DNA from: JAEWWD01 sp964440115
Lineage (GTDB): Bacteria > Bacillota > Clostridia > Christensenellales > CAG-138
Length of the DNA: 64,000 nucleotides
Direction: 5' to 3'
Assembly: GCA_964440115.1 (NCBI GenBank)
Contig: CAYTPV010000004.1
Span: 310,001 to 374,000 of the forward strand
Position numbers and translations under genes: made by a program. Below the pieces are notes generated by a model. It saw only the letters and a list, made by a program, of their open reading frames with translations. It searched no databases and was not told the origin of the DNA. This document shows positions 34,151-43,118 of this stretch, piece by piece. Positions within the stretch are counted from its first letter, which is position 1; each line of letters opens with the position of its first letter.

Positions 34151-34918
34151 TTATTTGTTCTGAGGCAGTATGGCGTCCATATTGACCTCGGGGCAGCCCG
34201 GGAATATCTCCAGCAGTTCGCGGAATCTGAAAATAACAGCCTCGGGGCGGTTCGCATCCGTGAAGGGTTTTTTGGAGAGTTTCTCCGGCGTAATAAATAT
34301 GACGTTCATAGCAAATCCGGCCGCCTTCGCGCCTGTTACGTCACGGCCGAGATTATCGCCGACATAGGCGATGTGTTCTGGCTTTACGCCTGCGAGTTCC
34401 GCTGCGTGCAGATAAATCGCTGGGTCGGGCTTTCGAAGACCGCAGACACTCGAAAGTACAACCGGATCAAAGTACTTTCCAAGACCTGATTCTTCGAGCC
34501 AATCCGGCACCTCAAGCGACGTAATGAGGTTGCTGATGATTCCAAGCTTGTAACCGCGTGCATACAGTTTGGATATAACCTCTTCTCCATCTTTGACAAT
34601 GCGGCGTATGCCCTTTGTCTGGCGGTATTGGAATGTGAGTTCTATGGCGTTTTTCTCAAGTAGCGCATGATCGCCGTCCGGAAGCAGCCACTTTGTCCAT
34701 AATTCCGTCTCAGGGGCTTCGCGCATGGTGTCGAACGCCCATTTGCGGTATCCTTCATAGCGGCAGTCTATGAACTCATAAAACGCCTCCGGTTCCATAT
34801 CGGCTCCAGCAAGCTCCGCCATTTTGCGTTTCGCTTCCGTCTGGTAGGCCTCATCCTCATACAGTACGCGAAGCGTATTTCCAAGGTCGAATAATATAGC
34901 TTCAATTCTGTCGTTCAT
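34151..34918 (-). CDS. HAD-superfamily hydrolase, D-x-G-N type (copy 1)
   Basis: This is a 255-residue class I HAD protein. Motif I is ILFDLGNTLRV, with the nucleophile Asp but Gly in the place of the usual second Asp. Motif II is LGIISNLITS, motif III is the Lys of CGLRKPDPAIY, and motif IV is YVGDNLGRDVTGAK. A helical C1 cap at about 20-100 contains the sub-family pattern YEGYRKWAFDTMREAPETELWTKWLLPD. The ATG at 34918 has GGAG 6 nt upstream. It sits 24 nt upstream of the permuted mutase. It is probably a phosphatase of a small phosphorylated metabolite. Three such genes in a row share only moderate identity, so they are old duplicates. Confidence 0.88.
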   Translation of the reverse strand: MNDRIEAILFDLGNTLRVLYEDEAYQTEAKRKMAELAGADMEPEAFYEFIDCRYEGYRKWAFDTMREAPETELWTKWLLPDGDHALLEKNAIELTFQYRQTKGIRRIVKDGEEVISKLYARGYKLGIISNLITSLEVPDWLEESGLGKYFDPVVLSSVCGLRKPDPAIYLHAAELAGVKPEHIAYVGDNLGRDVTGAKAAGFAMNVIFITPEKLSKKPFTDANRPEAVIFRFRELLEIFPGCPEVNMDAILPQNK

Positions 34919-34940
34919 TGCAGTCTCCTTCCAGTGTTGG

Positions 34941-35699
34941 TTATACGGGCGCAAATTCGCCGACAGTCACCCCGGGCGCTGCGGGGAAAATCTTCAGCAG
35001 GTCGGAGAATTCGTTAATAATCGCATCGGGTCTGTTTTCGTCCGTGAACTCTTCGAGCTCTTCTCCCTTGGGGGGGATGAGTATGCCCATGCCGAAGCCA
35101 GCAAGCTTGGCGCCCACAATATCCTTGCCGACATGGTCCCCGACATACGCGCAGAATTCGGGAGCGACGCCTACTTCGTTCACAGCAATGCTGAACAGCT
35201 TGGGGTCCGGCTTGCGAATACCCGTGACGGAAGACTGTACGAGCGTTTTTAACAGCGGGGTAAAGCCATCTTCTTCCGCCCAAGCCGGGAGTTCCTGTGA
35301 AGTGATCACGTTGCTGATGACGCCGACCTGATACCCGCGGCGGTCAAGTTCCGCAACGACTTCCTTGCCGTTCTCCACCAGCACGCGCCGGCCTTTGAAC
35401 TGCCGGAACTGATAGGTTAGTTCTATGGCGGCAGCGGCAATCCGATCGCGCGGATAATCATAAGCGAGGAATTTTGTCCAGAGTTCTTCCTCGCTGGATT
35501 CAATCCAGCTTACCAGCGCCTGTTCCCGGTATTTGTCGTAGCGCTTATTGATGATTTCTGCGAATTCTTCAGCGTCGATATCCGTGCCAACCAATTCGGC
35601 TACCTTGCGCTTGGCAGCAAGAATATGCTCTGCGTCGTATTCGATAACGCGCAGCGTGTTGCCTACATCCAGGAATATGACTTTGATCTCTTTGCTCAT
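34941..35699 (-). CDS. HAD-superfamily hydrolase, D-x-G-N type (copy 2)
   Basis: This 252-residue protein is paralogous to its two neighbours: motif I IFLDVGNTLRV, motif II VGVISNVITSQELP, motif III TGIRKPDPKLF and motif IV YVGDHVGKDIVGAK. Its cap contains the sub-family signature RYDKYREQALVSWIESSEEELWTKFLAYDYP. As in the others, the second Asp of motif I is Gly. It lies 22 nt upstream of copy 1 and 12 nt downstream of copy 3 in one operon. It ends EIFPAAPGVTVGEFAPV-like, with a C-terminal tail that differs from the paralogues. The substrate is unknown. Confidence 0.88.
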   Translation of the reverse strand: MSKEIKVIFLDVGNTLRVIEYDAEHILAAKRKVAELVGTDIDAEEFAEIINKRYDKYREQALVSWIESSEEELWTKFLAYDYPRDRIAAAAIELTYQFRQFKGRRVLVENGKEVVAELDRRGYQVGVISNVITSQELPAWAEEDGFTPLLKTLVQSSVTGIRKPDPKLFSIAVNEVGVAPEFCAYVGDHVGKDIVGAKLAGFGMGILIPPKGEELEEFTDENRPDAIINEFSDLLKIFPAAPGVTVGEFAPV

Positions 35700-35711
35700 A
35701 TTCGGCTACCT

Positions 35712-36443
35712 TCACTGCAGAGGCGGGAATATGTCGAGCATTTCCGAGATTGCCTGTACCGTGTAATCCGGTATGTAATCGTCGCTTTGCGGTTCTTTGG
35801 AGATGGTGTCTGGTTCATCGATGCGGATCATCATGCCAAATCCTGCCGCGCGCGTACCTTCCACGTCGCGAATGGGATTATCGCCGATATACGCGCAGCA
35901 TTCCGGCTTAGCGCCGATCGAACGGGCTGCAAGCGTGTAAATCGCAGGATCAGGCTTGCGAATGCGAACCTTGGAAGAAAGTATCACGGATTTGAAGCAG
36001 CCTGCTACACCATCCGCCACCATCCAGTCGGGTATTTCCGTTTCCGTAATGGTGTTGGCAATGATGCCCAGCGTATAGCCGCGTCTGCGCAGTTCAAGCA
36101 GCGTGGACTTCACATCGTCGCGGGGGACGCGGCGGCCATCAACATCGCGGAATAATCGTGTCAGGCGGCCCGCGACGGCGGCAATCTTTTCTGTCGGGTA
36201 ATCGGGCAGCAGCCACTGAGTCCATAGCTCCATTTCGGAGGCATCAAGAAGAGAATGCTTGGCATACTTGCGGTACGCATTCCAATTCTTATCCAGCTTC
36301 TCGAAAAATACATCCGGCGTATCCGTAGTTCCGGTTAGCTTCAGCAGCCCTTCCTGAGCCTGCTGCTGAAATTCCGGATCTGGAACAACGATGCGAAGCG
36401 TGTTTCCTACGTCGAAGAAGATGGTGTCGATGACTGGTTTCAT
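35712..36443 (-). CDS. HAD-superfamily hydrolase, D-x-G-N type (copy 3, operon leader)
   Basis: This 243-residue HAD protein has motif I IFFDVGNTLRI, motif II LGIIANTITETEIP, motif III VRIRKPDPAIYTLA and motif IV YIGDNPIRDVEGTR. Its cap has the family element RKYAKHSLLDASEMELWTQWLLPDYP. It is the first gene of the operon HAD3-HAD2-HAD1-permuted mutase. A sigma-A promoter and a perfect LacI-type palindrome lie upstream at 36571-36654. The C-terminus DYTVQAISEMLDIFPPLQ matches the tails of the HADs at 45682 and 51439, which tie this operon to the distant transporter genes. Confidence 0.88.
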   Translation of the reverse strand: MKPVIDTIFFDVGNTLRIVVPDPEFQQQAQEGLLKLTGTTDTPDVFFEKLDKNWNAYRKYAKHSLLDASEMELWTQWLLPDYPTEKIAAVAGRLTRLFRDVDGRRVPRDDVKSTLLELRRRGYTLGIIANTITETEIPDWMVADGVAGCFKSVILSSKVRIRKPDPAIYTLAARSIGAKPECCAYIGDNPIRDVEGTRAAGFGMMIRIDEPDTISKEPQSDDYIPDYTVQAISEMLDIFPPLQ

Positions 36444-36570
36444 AGCCGATACCTCACTTAAACAGATTTGGAGAAATGTAGTGAACTTCGTTATTCACCG
36501 GCACTTTCCGGATCAAAACCAACAAACGCCTGCAATTTTTCGTAACAACGATGAGCAAATCTCGCAATAC

Positions 36571-36586
36571 ACGCAAACGTTTGCGT
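36571..36586. promoter_or_regulatory. Perfect LacI-family operator of the HAD-mutase operon
   Basis: ACGCAAACGTTTGCGT is a perfect 16-bp palindrome, about 40 nt downstream of the -10 box of the minus-strand promoter and 128 nt before the start codon. It matches sites at 52324, 59580 and 59750 in front of the other genes of the proposed regulon. Confidence 0.85.
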
Positions 36587-36604
36587 AACGACTAAAAAAA
36601 ATAC

Positions 36605-36654
36605 AAGTTCAATGAACTTACTTTTATAGTAGATATGCCGGATGAGTTTGTCAA
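36605..36654 (-). promoter_or_regulatory. Sigma-A promoter of the HADx3-mutase operon with a second dyad
   Basis: On the minus strand TTGACA (36649-36654) and TACTAT (36626-36631) are 17 nt apart. At the predicted start site lies another dyad, AAGTTCA-A-TGAACTT (36605-36619), unrelated to the LacI-type site, which may bind a second regulator. The rest of 36444-36782 has no gene. Confidence 0.75.
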
Positions 36655-36782
36655 TATCTCATAGATATATTTTTATGAATATCTGGTGATGTGGATATAA
36701 AAATGGTGAATAATAGAAAGATAAGCGCTATACTGTGTGTAACAGCCGTTACTATTCATTTACCGGCTGCGGAAAGGAGCAG

Positions 36783-37442
36783 ATGATACATATGGCGAAA
36801 AGAATAGTTGCAATTGCTCTTATTCTGATATTGCCCTTGGTCATGAATGCATGTATCGTCATACAAGTGCCTGCGAAAGCATCCGTTTCTGCAGAACCCT
36901 CTCAGGTACCGTCAGAAACCCCGGTTCCATCCGCTTTGCAGGCATCGCCCGTCTCTGCTCAATCACCGGCACCAGTAGTGCCGACGTCCAGCATAGCGCC
37001 GGCCGCATCCAGCACGCCGAATAACCCAAAGCTGTATTCCAGTTATGCGCATATGACGGCATATCATCCGTCCACCGGGCTTGCCGACTTTGACTATTTC
37101 GATATGCTGCGCGGTGAAGATGCCGTAAAATGGATGGTCAGCCACGAAGGATATACGAAGGCTGAGGCGGAAGAAATCGTGTCGGAATTCGCGGATTCGG
37201 AATTTATTGAGAAAAACGAAAACACACAGATTAGAACCATCGATTTAAATCAGGTTGCACTTAAGCTGATGTATGATTCGAGTGGAGAAATGGTAACGGA
37301 CAGTACGCCGGTAGCCTCTACAGTTGCAAAACTCAACACGTTGTATTCTCACGATTCCTCGTTGGTACTTAATTCTTTCTTTTATTATGTAAAGGTTCAG
37401 AATGGGGTAGCAGTTGAGGTTACACAGGTATATTGGCCATAA
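36783..37442 (+). CDS. Small lipoprotein with Pro/Ser-rich linker
   Basis: This protein of about 219 residues has a lipoprotein signal (hydrophobic stretch, MNAC lipobox), then a Pro/Ser/Val/Ala-rich linker of about 55 residues. A globular domain of about 135 residues carries DYFDMLRGEDAVKWMVSHEGYTKAEAEEIVSEFADSEFIEKNENTQIRTIDL. I do not recognise the domain. The start may be ATG 36783 or 36792, since AAGGAG lies between optimal distances. It is monocistronic, followed by a strong terminator, and not obviously linked to neighbours. Confidence 0.8.
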   Translation: MIHMAKRIVAIALILILPLVMNACIVIQVPAKASVSAEPSQVPSETPVPSALQASPVSAQSPAPVVPTSSIAPAASSTPNNPKLYSSYAHMTAYHPSTGLADFDYFDMLRGEDAVKWMVSHEGYTKAEAEEIVSEFADSEFIEKNENTQIRTIDLNQVALKLMYDSSGEMVTDSTPVASTVAKLNTLYSHDSSLVLNSFFYYVKVQNGVAVEVTQVYWP

Positions 37443-37471
37443 TCTAAATGTACATCATTATTTTGCCAAGA

Positions 37472-37500
37472 AAGTCCGCTGTTCCGTGCGGACTTTTTTG
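37472..37500 (+). terminator. Terminator of the lipoprotein gene
   Basis: The stem AAGTCCGC/GCGGACTT (37472-37479/37488-37495) is followed by TTTTG. Confidence 0.88.
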
Positions 37501-37617
37501 TTGTGAATTAGGAAACCATGTATGATAAAACTTCCTTTCTCCGCTGCTGTTTCCAGTTTTCACATCTCATGATTGTATTTGCTACGGCACATACTACGAT
37601 GCAGCGGAGGTATGTAT

Positions 37618-39399
37618 ATGAATTGGTTGCTGATCACTTTTTTGATACAAATTGCCATATTTGGCGTTGTTTTTTGGATATTTAACCGGCGTTCCAAACG
37701 GGCGCAGCAGCCTGTGCGTACATTGGCGAAGCCTAAGCAAAGCGTGCAGGAGTTGCAGCGCCTTACACGGCTGCGCGCACGAAGATTAAATGTACCGCTG
37801 AGCGAATTGACAAGGCCTGCCTGCTTTGCCGATATTATCGGTCAGGAGGAAGGGATACGCGCGCTCAAAGCGGCATTGTGCGGTCCTAACCCGCAGCATG
37901 TCATCATATATGGTCCTCCGGGCATTGGTAAGACATGCGCAGCCCGTCTGGTGCTTGAAGAAGCAAAAAAACAGCCGGATTCGCCTTTTAACGTTGAATC
38001 TAATTTTGTTGAAATGGATGCTACCTGCATTCGATTCGATGAACGCGCAATAGCAGATCCGCTCATAGGTTCCGTACATGATCCTATTTATCAGGGCGCA
38101 GGTACGTTGGGCGCACAGGGCGTTCCGCAGCCCAAACCGGGGGCTGTGACACGGGCGCATTGCGGCGTTTTATTCTTAGATGAAATCGGAGAGCTGCATC
38201 CCATGCAGATGAATAAACTGTTGAAAGTACTTGAAGACAGATGCGTACGCTTCGACAGCGCTTATTATTCGCCGGACAATACCAATATTCCGCAGCATAT
38301 ACACGATATATTCCAGCACGGTCTGCCTGCCGATTTTCGTTTGATAGGTGCGACTACGCGCAGACCGGAAGAACTGCCGCCCGCGCTGCGCTCGCGGTGC
38401 ATGGAGCTCTATTTCCGGCCGCTCGGGCAGCGTGAGCTCGAGCAGGTGGCAGCCGGCGCGGCTGCGCGCGCGGGGTATACCATCGAGCCTGAGGCGCTCT
38501 ATAAAAGCGCACTGCACGCGCACAGCGGCCGTGACGCCGTCAATATCGTACAGCTTGCCTGCGGCATAGCGCACGGTGAGGGACGTTCCTGCGTAGAACA
38601 AAAGGATATCGATTGGGTAGCGCGTACCTGCAATTATTCACCGCGTATGGAATCGCATATGCCAAAGCACCCGAGGATTGGCACGGCAAACGGACTTGCT
38701 GTAGCAGGGGCTGGGCAGGGGATTGTACTTGAGATCGAATGTGTAGCGGTAACAGCCCGAGACGGCAATGGATCGCTCGCACTCAACGGCGTCGTTGAGG
38801 AAGAAGAACTCAATCTGCAGGATAGAAAGCTAAGGAGAAAAAGCACGGCGCGCGGCTCTGTAGAAAATGTGGTTGCGGCTTTATCGGAACTTCTGCAAGA
38901 GGATTGCATGCGTTCGCATATACGATTTAATATCCCTGGCGGTATCCCGGTGGATGGCCCGAGCGCGGGTGTTGCCATGTCGATTGCCCTGATCAGTGCC
39001 CTGAAGGGGCAGGCAGCCGATCATCTGCTTGCTGCTACAGGGGAAATCACTATCTCCGGTGAAGTACGCCCGGTCGGAGGCGTGCGTGAAAAGCTTGAAG
39101 CTGCGGCTTCGGCCGGCGCTACACGTGTTCTAATACCGGCAGCAAACTGGGAGGACGAGTTTGAAGATATTGGTGTGCAGGTTATTCCGGTAGAACAGCT
39201 GGCGGAAGTCGTTCGCATCGCGTTTCCGGGCATTGCTATTGCGGAGCGGGATAATGTGGTCGCAATGCCGACGGCGCAGGAGTTTGTGTATGCTGCCGCC
39301 AAACAAGAGCAATCCATTCAACCGTCGGGCACAGAAAGTGCGTCCGCTGCCCCCTGCAATTCCAGACGGCAGGCTGCATCATCAATCTCTCTGCCATAG
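37618..39399 (+). CDS. lonB: Membrane-anchored Lon-like protease LonB
   Basis: This 593-residue protease has an N-terminal membrane helix (NWLLITFLIQIAIFGVVFWIF) in place of the Lon substrate domain. The AAA+ module has YGPPGIGKT and VLFLDEIGELHPMQMNKLL. The Lon serine-lysine protease domain has PVDGPSAGVAMSIALISAL with the nucleophile Ser and GGVREKLEAAASAG with the Lys. In B. subtilis LonB is a forespore (sigma-F) protein located upstream of lonA, and the same order is kept here. The ATG at 37618 has GGAGG 7 nt upstream. The Gln/Ser-rich C-terminal tail after about residue 560 is not conserved. Confidence 0.95.
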   Translation: MNWLLITFLIQIAIFGVVFWIFNRRSKRAQQPVRTLAKPKQSVQELQRLTRLRARRLNVPLSELTRPACFADIIGQEEGIRALKAALCGPNPQHVIIYGPPGIGKTCAARLVLEEAKKQPDSPFNVESNFVEMDATCIRFDERAIADPLIGSVHDPIYQGAGTLGAQGVPQPKPGAVTRAHCGVLFLDEIGELHPMQMNKLLKVLEDRCVRFDSAYYSPDNTNIPQHIHDIFQHGLPADFRLIGATTRRPEELPPALRSRCMELYFRPLGQRELEQVAAGAAARAGYTIEPEALYKSALHAHSGRDAVNIVQLACGIAHGEGRSCVEQKDIDWVARTCNYSPRMESHMPKHPRIGTANGLAVAGAGQGIVLEIECVAVTARDGNGSLALNGVVEEEELNLQDRKLRRKSTARGSVENVVAALSELLQEDCMRSHIRFNIPGGIPVDGPSAGVAMSIALISALKGQAADHLLAATGEITISGEVRPVGGVREKLEAAASAGATRVLIPAANWEDEFEDIGVQVIPVEQLAEVVRIAFPGIAIAERDNVVAMPTAQEFVYAAAKQEQSIQPSGTESASAAPCNSRRQAASSISLP

Positions 39400-39428
39400 A
39401 TTCACATATACACGAGCGTCTGCATAAC

Positions 39429-39457
39429 TTGTCATTCAAACAGGTACCCGCTATAAT
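39429..39457 (+). promoter_or_regulatory. Sigma-A promoter of lonA-engB
   Basis: TTGTCA (39429-39434), 17-nt spacer and TATAAT (39452-39457), 22 nt before the lonA start. No CtsR or CIRCE box was seen next to it. Confidence 0.85.
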
Positions 39458-39478
39458 GGGTACACGAGGTGAATGGAT

Positions 39479-41866
39479 ATGTTGCAGACACTACCGGTTA
39501 TCCCGCTGCGCGGAATGGTCGTACTTCCCGGAGAAATTGTGCATTGCGATGCCGGCCGCAAAAAAACTCTGGCCGCCATACAAACCGCCGCTTCCGGTGA
39601 TGGAATGGCGTTCTTTTGTGCGCAGAAAGATGCGCAGGAAGCAGAACCGGGGAAAGACTCTTTGCATGCTATAGGCACAGTGTGCCGTATCAAGCAGGTA
39701 TTCCGCATACAGGGCGACGGCATACATATGCTGGTAACAGGTATTTCGCGTGCACATATCACAGGATTCACATCGGAGGAACCGTACTTTGAAGCCAATG
39801 TGTACGATTTGGTACTGACCGATGGGGAACCAGCTGCTATTGAAGCGCTCAGAAGGCGTGTGCTTGAGAATTTTGCGGAATACGCAAAGCTTACCGGCAA
39901 ACTGACTTCCAGCCAGAGGTCTTCTGCGGAAGCCTTGGCCGATGCCGGTGAGTTTGCTGACGCTGTCGCGGCACTTGTCATCACAGACATCAATGATCGC
40001 CAGCGTCTGCTTGAAGAAAGCAATGCGCAGGAACGGCTGATGCTGTTGGCAACCATGCTGTATCGGGAACTGGAAGTGTTACGGCTGGACCAGCAGATTT
40101 CCCAGAAGCTCCATGATGAAATAGAGAAAAATCAAAAAGAGCATTATCTGCGTGAGAAAATTCGCGTTATCCGCAAAGAGCTTGGGGAGGACGACGAACA
40201 GGAAGCGGACGCGTACCGCAAGCGTATGGAGCAAAAGCAATTGCCGGAAGCTGTTGCGGAGCGGCTGAAAAAAGAAATCTCCCGGCTGGAGTCTCTGCCG
40301 ACGGGTTCACACGAGACGCCAATTACGCGCAGTTACATTGAATGCGTGCTGGATTTGCCTTGGTTAGAGCAAACACAGGATCATATTGATATTGCGCATG
40401 CGCGTGAGGTGCTTGAGCGCAATCATTATGGCATGGAAAAGGTCAAGGATCGAATTTTGGAATACCTTGCCGTACAAAAGCTTACTGGCAAGCCCAGCGG
40501 GCAGATACTTTGCCTGGCGGGACCTCCGGGCGTAGGTAAGACATCCATCGTGGCGTCCATAGCCGAGGCGATGGGGCGGAGTTTTGTGCGCATGAGTCTG
40601 GGCGGTATTAGGGACGAGGCCGAAATACGCGGTCATAGGCGCACCTATATAGGTGCGATGCCTGGGCGTATCATCGCCGCGATGCGCCAGGCCGGGTCGG
40701 CCAACCCTGTTTTGTTGTTTGACGAGATAGACAAACTTGCTTCCGACTACCGGGGTGATCCTGCGGCTGCAATGCTTGAGGTATTGGACGGAGCGCAGAA
40801 CTTTGCGTTTAAAGATCATTTTCTGGAGCTTCCTTATGACCTTTCTAAGGCGATGCTGCTGACTACGGCAAATGACGAGCAGAATATCCCCAGGCCGCTG
40901 CTGGACCGCATGGAAGTCATCCATGTGCAAAGCTATCTTGCCGAAGAAAAACTGCAGATAGCAAAGCGTCATCTTCTGCCTAAACAGCTGGAACTGCACG
41001 GGCTGAAAAAGAGCAACCTGCGTATTACGGACGGGCAGATTGCATCAATAATCAGCGGATATACGCGCGAGGCAGGCGTTCGCGAGCTTGATCGTATGCT
41101 GGGGGCAGTCTGCCGAAAAGCGGCGTGCGAAATCGCTCAGGGCAAAACGCGCGTCACAATGAGCGCCCAGCGGTTGAACGAATTTCTTGGTCAGCCGCGC
41201 TATCGCGATGAAGAAGCGCGAGAGTGTGATGAGGTTGGCGTGGTGACTGGTCTTGCGTGGACGCCTTCCGGAGGCGAGACGCTCAGCATAGAAGCCGCTG
41301 TAACGCCGGGCACCGGATCGGTGCAGTTGACGGGGCATCTTGGCGATGTCATGCAAGAATCCGGCCGCGCAGCAATGACTTACGTTCGCGCGCATGCCCA
41401 TGAGTGGGGCCTTGAAGCAGATTCACTGGCCAAACAGGACGTTCACCTGCACGTTCCGCAGGGAGCGGTACCGAAAGATGGCCCAAGTGCCGGTATTGCC
41501 ATGGCGACAGCCATATTGAGCGCGCTAACGAAGATTCCTGTTCATGCCGATAGGGCAATGACGGGGGAGATCACGCTTCGCGGGCGAGTGCTGCCGATCG
41601 GCGGCGTGCGGGAAAAATCCCTGGCGGCGCTGCGAGCGGGTATTACGCGAGTCGTACTGCCTGCAGGCAATAAAAAGGATATTGAGGAAATACCGGAGCA
41701 TATACGCGGCGGGTTTGATTTCCGTTTTGTGGAAACACTTGATGAGGTGTTTTCCGAAATGCTTACACAAAAACCGGCCAAAACTGAAATCCGGCAGGAA
41801 TATTCATATTATCCAGCCCAGCCTTGCGCCGCGGACTGGCAGGCTCAGAAAGGGGCGAACGCATGA
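39479..41866 (+). CDS. lon: ATP-dependent protease La (LonA)
   Basis: This 795-residue Lon comprises an N-terminal substrate domain (LPVIPLRGMVVLPGEIVHCDAGRKK), a coiled coil at about 195-250 (EKNQKEHYLREKIRVIRKELGEDDE), an AAA+ module and a protease domain. The AAA+ module has LAGPPGVGKTSIVASIAEAMG and LLFDEIDKL. The protease domain has PKDGPSAGIAMATA with catalytic Ser and VREKSLAALRAGI with catalytic Lys. It degrades misfolded and regulatory proteins in the cytosol. ATG 39479 is chosen because GAGGT is 8 nt upstream; ATG 39473 is too close. The stop overlaps the engB start. Confidence 0.97.
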   Translation: MLQTLPVIPLRGMVVLPGEIVHCDAGRKKTLAAIQTAASGDGMAFFCAQKDAQEAEPGKDSLHAIGTVCRIKQVFRIQGDGIHMLVTGISRAHITGFTSEEPYFEANVYDLVLTDGEPAAIEALRRRVLENFAEYAKLTGKLTSSQRSSAEALADAGEFADAVAALVITDINDRQRLLEESNAQERLMLLATMLYRELEVLRLDQQISQKLHDEIEKNQKEHYLREKIRVIRKELGEDDEQEADAYRKRMEQKQLPEAVAERLKKEISRLESLPTGSHETPITRSYIECVLDLPWLEQTQDHIDIAHAREVLERNHYGMEKVKDRILEYLAVQKLTGKPSGQILCLAGPPGVGKTSIVASIAEAMGRSFVRMSLGGIRDEAEIRGHRRTYIGAMPGRIIAAMRQAGSANPVLLFDEIDKLASDYRGDPAAAMLEVLDGAQNFAFKDHFLELPYDLSKAMLLTTANDEQNIPRPLLDRMEVIHVQSYLAEEKLQIAKRHLLPKQLELHGLKKSNLRITDGQIASIISGYTREAGVRELDRMLGAVCRKAACEIAQGKTRVTMSAQRLNEFLGQPRYRDEEARECDEVGVVTGLAWTPSGGETLSIEAAVTPGTGSVQLTGHLGDVMQESGRAAMTYVRAHAHEWGLEADSLAKQDVHLHVPQGAVPKDGPSAGIAMATAILSALTKIPVHADRAMTGEITLRGRVLPIGGVREKSLAALRAGITRVVLPAGNKKDIEEIPEHIRGGFDFRFVETLDEVFSEMLTQKPAKTEIRQEYSYYPAQPCAADWQAQKGANA

Positions 41867-42480
41867 ACGAATCGGAGGCGTTTGCCATACGGCAGGCGGA
41901 ATTTCTCAAAAGCGTCGGACCGGGGTCACCCTATCCGGATAAGCTTTGCGCAGAAATTGCCATCGTCGGCAAATCAAACGTGGGGAAATCTTCGCTGATC
42001 AATTCACTGTGCAATAACTATAAGCTTGCGAAGACTTCACAAAGCCCGGGAAAAACAAGGCTGATCAATTTCTTTGTGATCAACCGCGCGTTCTACATAG
42101 TGGATTTGCCGGGCTACGGATTTGCAAAAGCGCCAAAAGAGCAGCAGCAGGCGTGGGGGGCGTTGATGGAGGAATATCTCTCATCAGGCCGTGTGACGCA
42201 TCTGTTTCTGTTGTTAGATATCCGCCATGCGCCCACAGCGGAAGACAGGCAGATGTTTCAATGGATGCTGTACTATGGCGTGCCCTATACGCTCGTTGCG
42301 ACGAAAGCGGATAAGCTGGCAAGATCAAAACGCCAGATTTCCGCCAACGCAGCTGCAAAGGCGCTGGGCTCGCTTCCTTACGCGCTGCCTTATTCAGTAG
42401 AAGAAGGTCTGGGGCGTGAAGAGATGCTACAAAGGATTGGTCAGATACTAAAAGACACCGATGCAAAGGTTGTCGAATAA
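41863..42480 (+). CDS. engB: Ribosome biogenesis GTPase EngB (YsxC/YihA)
   Basis: This 205-residue TRAFAC GTPase has G1 IVGKSNVGKSSLINSL, G2 around PGKTRLINFF, G3 VDLPGYGFAKAP and G4 VATKADKLARSK. It assists assembly of the 50S subunit and is normally essential. Its ATG overlaps the lonA stop (ATGA), giving translational coupling, and the lonB-lonA-engB order is the well-known Firmicutes arrangement. Length matches the family (about 195-210). Confidence 0.97.
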   Translation: MNESEAFAIRQAEFLKSVGPGSPYPDKLCAEIAIVGKSNVGKSSLINSLCNNYKLAKTSQSPGKTRLINFFVINRAFYIVDLPGYGFAKAPKEQQQAWGALMEEYLSSGRVTHLFLLLDIRHAPTAEDRQMFQWMLYYGVPYTLVATKADKLARSKRQISANAAAKALGSLPYALPYSVEEGLGREEMLQRIGQILKDTDAKVVE

Positions 42481-42617
42481 TATTTTTACGTATGACCGCA
42501 TACGATGCTTGACAGCATGGGCGGCCTTTCGCATAATAGGATAGGGTTGCCGAGATATTTGGCGGTTGGGCCGGCCGCACTCAGTCCGGCATGGATACCG
42601 CAATGGAGGATGATAGC

Positions 42618-43040
42618 ATGGGCCTGCACAAATGCCCCAGATGCGAACTGAACTATATTCGGGACGACGAAAAGTACTGCAACGTCTGCCGCCGCCAAAT
42701 GAAGGGCGAAGCGGATGATTCGGAAGATATGCAGAACATTTGCTTGGAATGCGGGGAAAATCCCGCGCTTGCCGGGCAAGAGCTTTGCGGGTATTGTCTG
42801 AGCGAACGCCGCAGGCGTGAGAAGATGGAGACGCTGATGGAACAGCCGACTCCAATCGCGATGGACATGACACAGCTTGACGAGATAGACGTGCCTTTGT
42901 CTTCCGATATTCCGAGTGAGGATCTGCAGGAGATCCACAAGGAATTCGGCGATGGAGAGGACGAAGAGGGTCTGCTGGAAGAAGACATGGAGGAAGATGA
43001 ACTGGCAGGCGATTTCTCAGATGAGGATGATGAGGAGTAA
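42618..43040 (+). CDS. Zinc-ribbon protein with acidic C-terminus
   Basis: This 140-residue protein starts GLHKCPRCELNYIRDDEKYCNVCRRQMKGE, a four-Cys zinc ribbon. A second pair of CxxC motifs, ICLECGENPALAGQELCGYCLSERRRREKME, follows. The last 65 residues are almost only Asp, Glu and Leu/Met. I recognise the type (transcription-associated or nucleic-acid-binding small zinc proteins of Clostridia), but no function is known. The start is ATG 42618 with GGAGGA 7 nt upstream. The metallophosphoesterase gene follows 78 nt later. Confidence 0.8.
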   Translation: MGLHKCPRCELNYIRDDEKYCNVCRRQMKGEADDSEDMQNICLECGENPALAGQELCGYCLSERRRREKMETLMEQPTPIAMDMTQLDEIDVPLSSDIPSEDLQEIHKEFGDGEDEEGLLEEDMEEDELAGDFSDEDDEE

Positions 43041-43118
43041 CGCTTCTTGTAACACAAAGCGGCTCCTGTGATCGGAGCGCACCCCATGCGCTTCCCCCGC
43101 ATGTAAGGAGAAGAAGGC

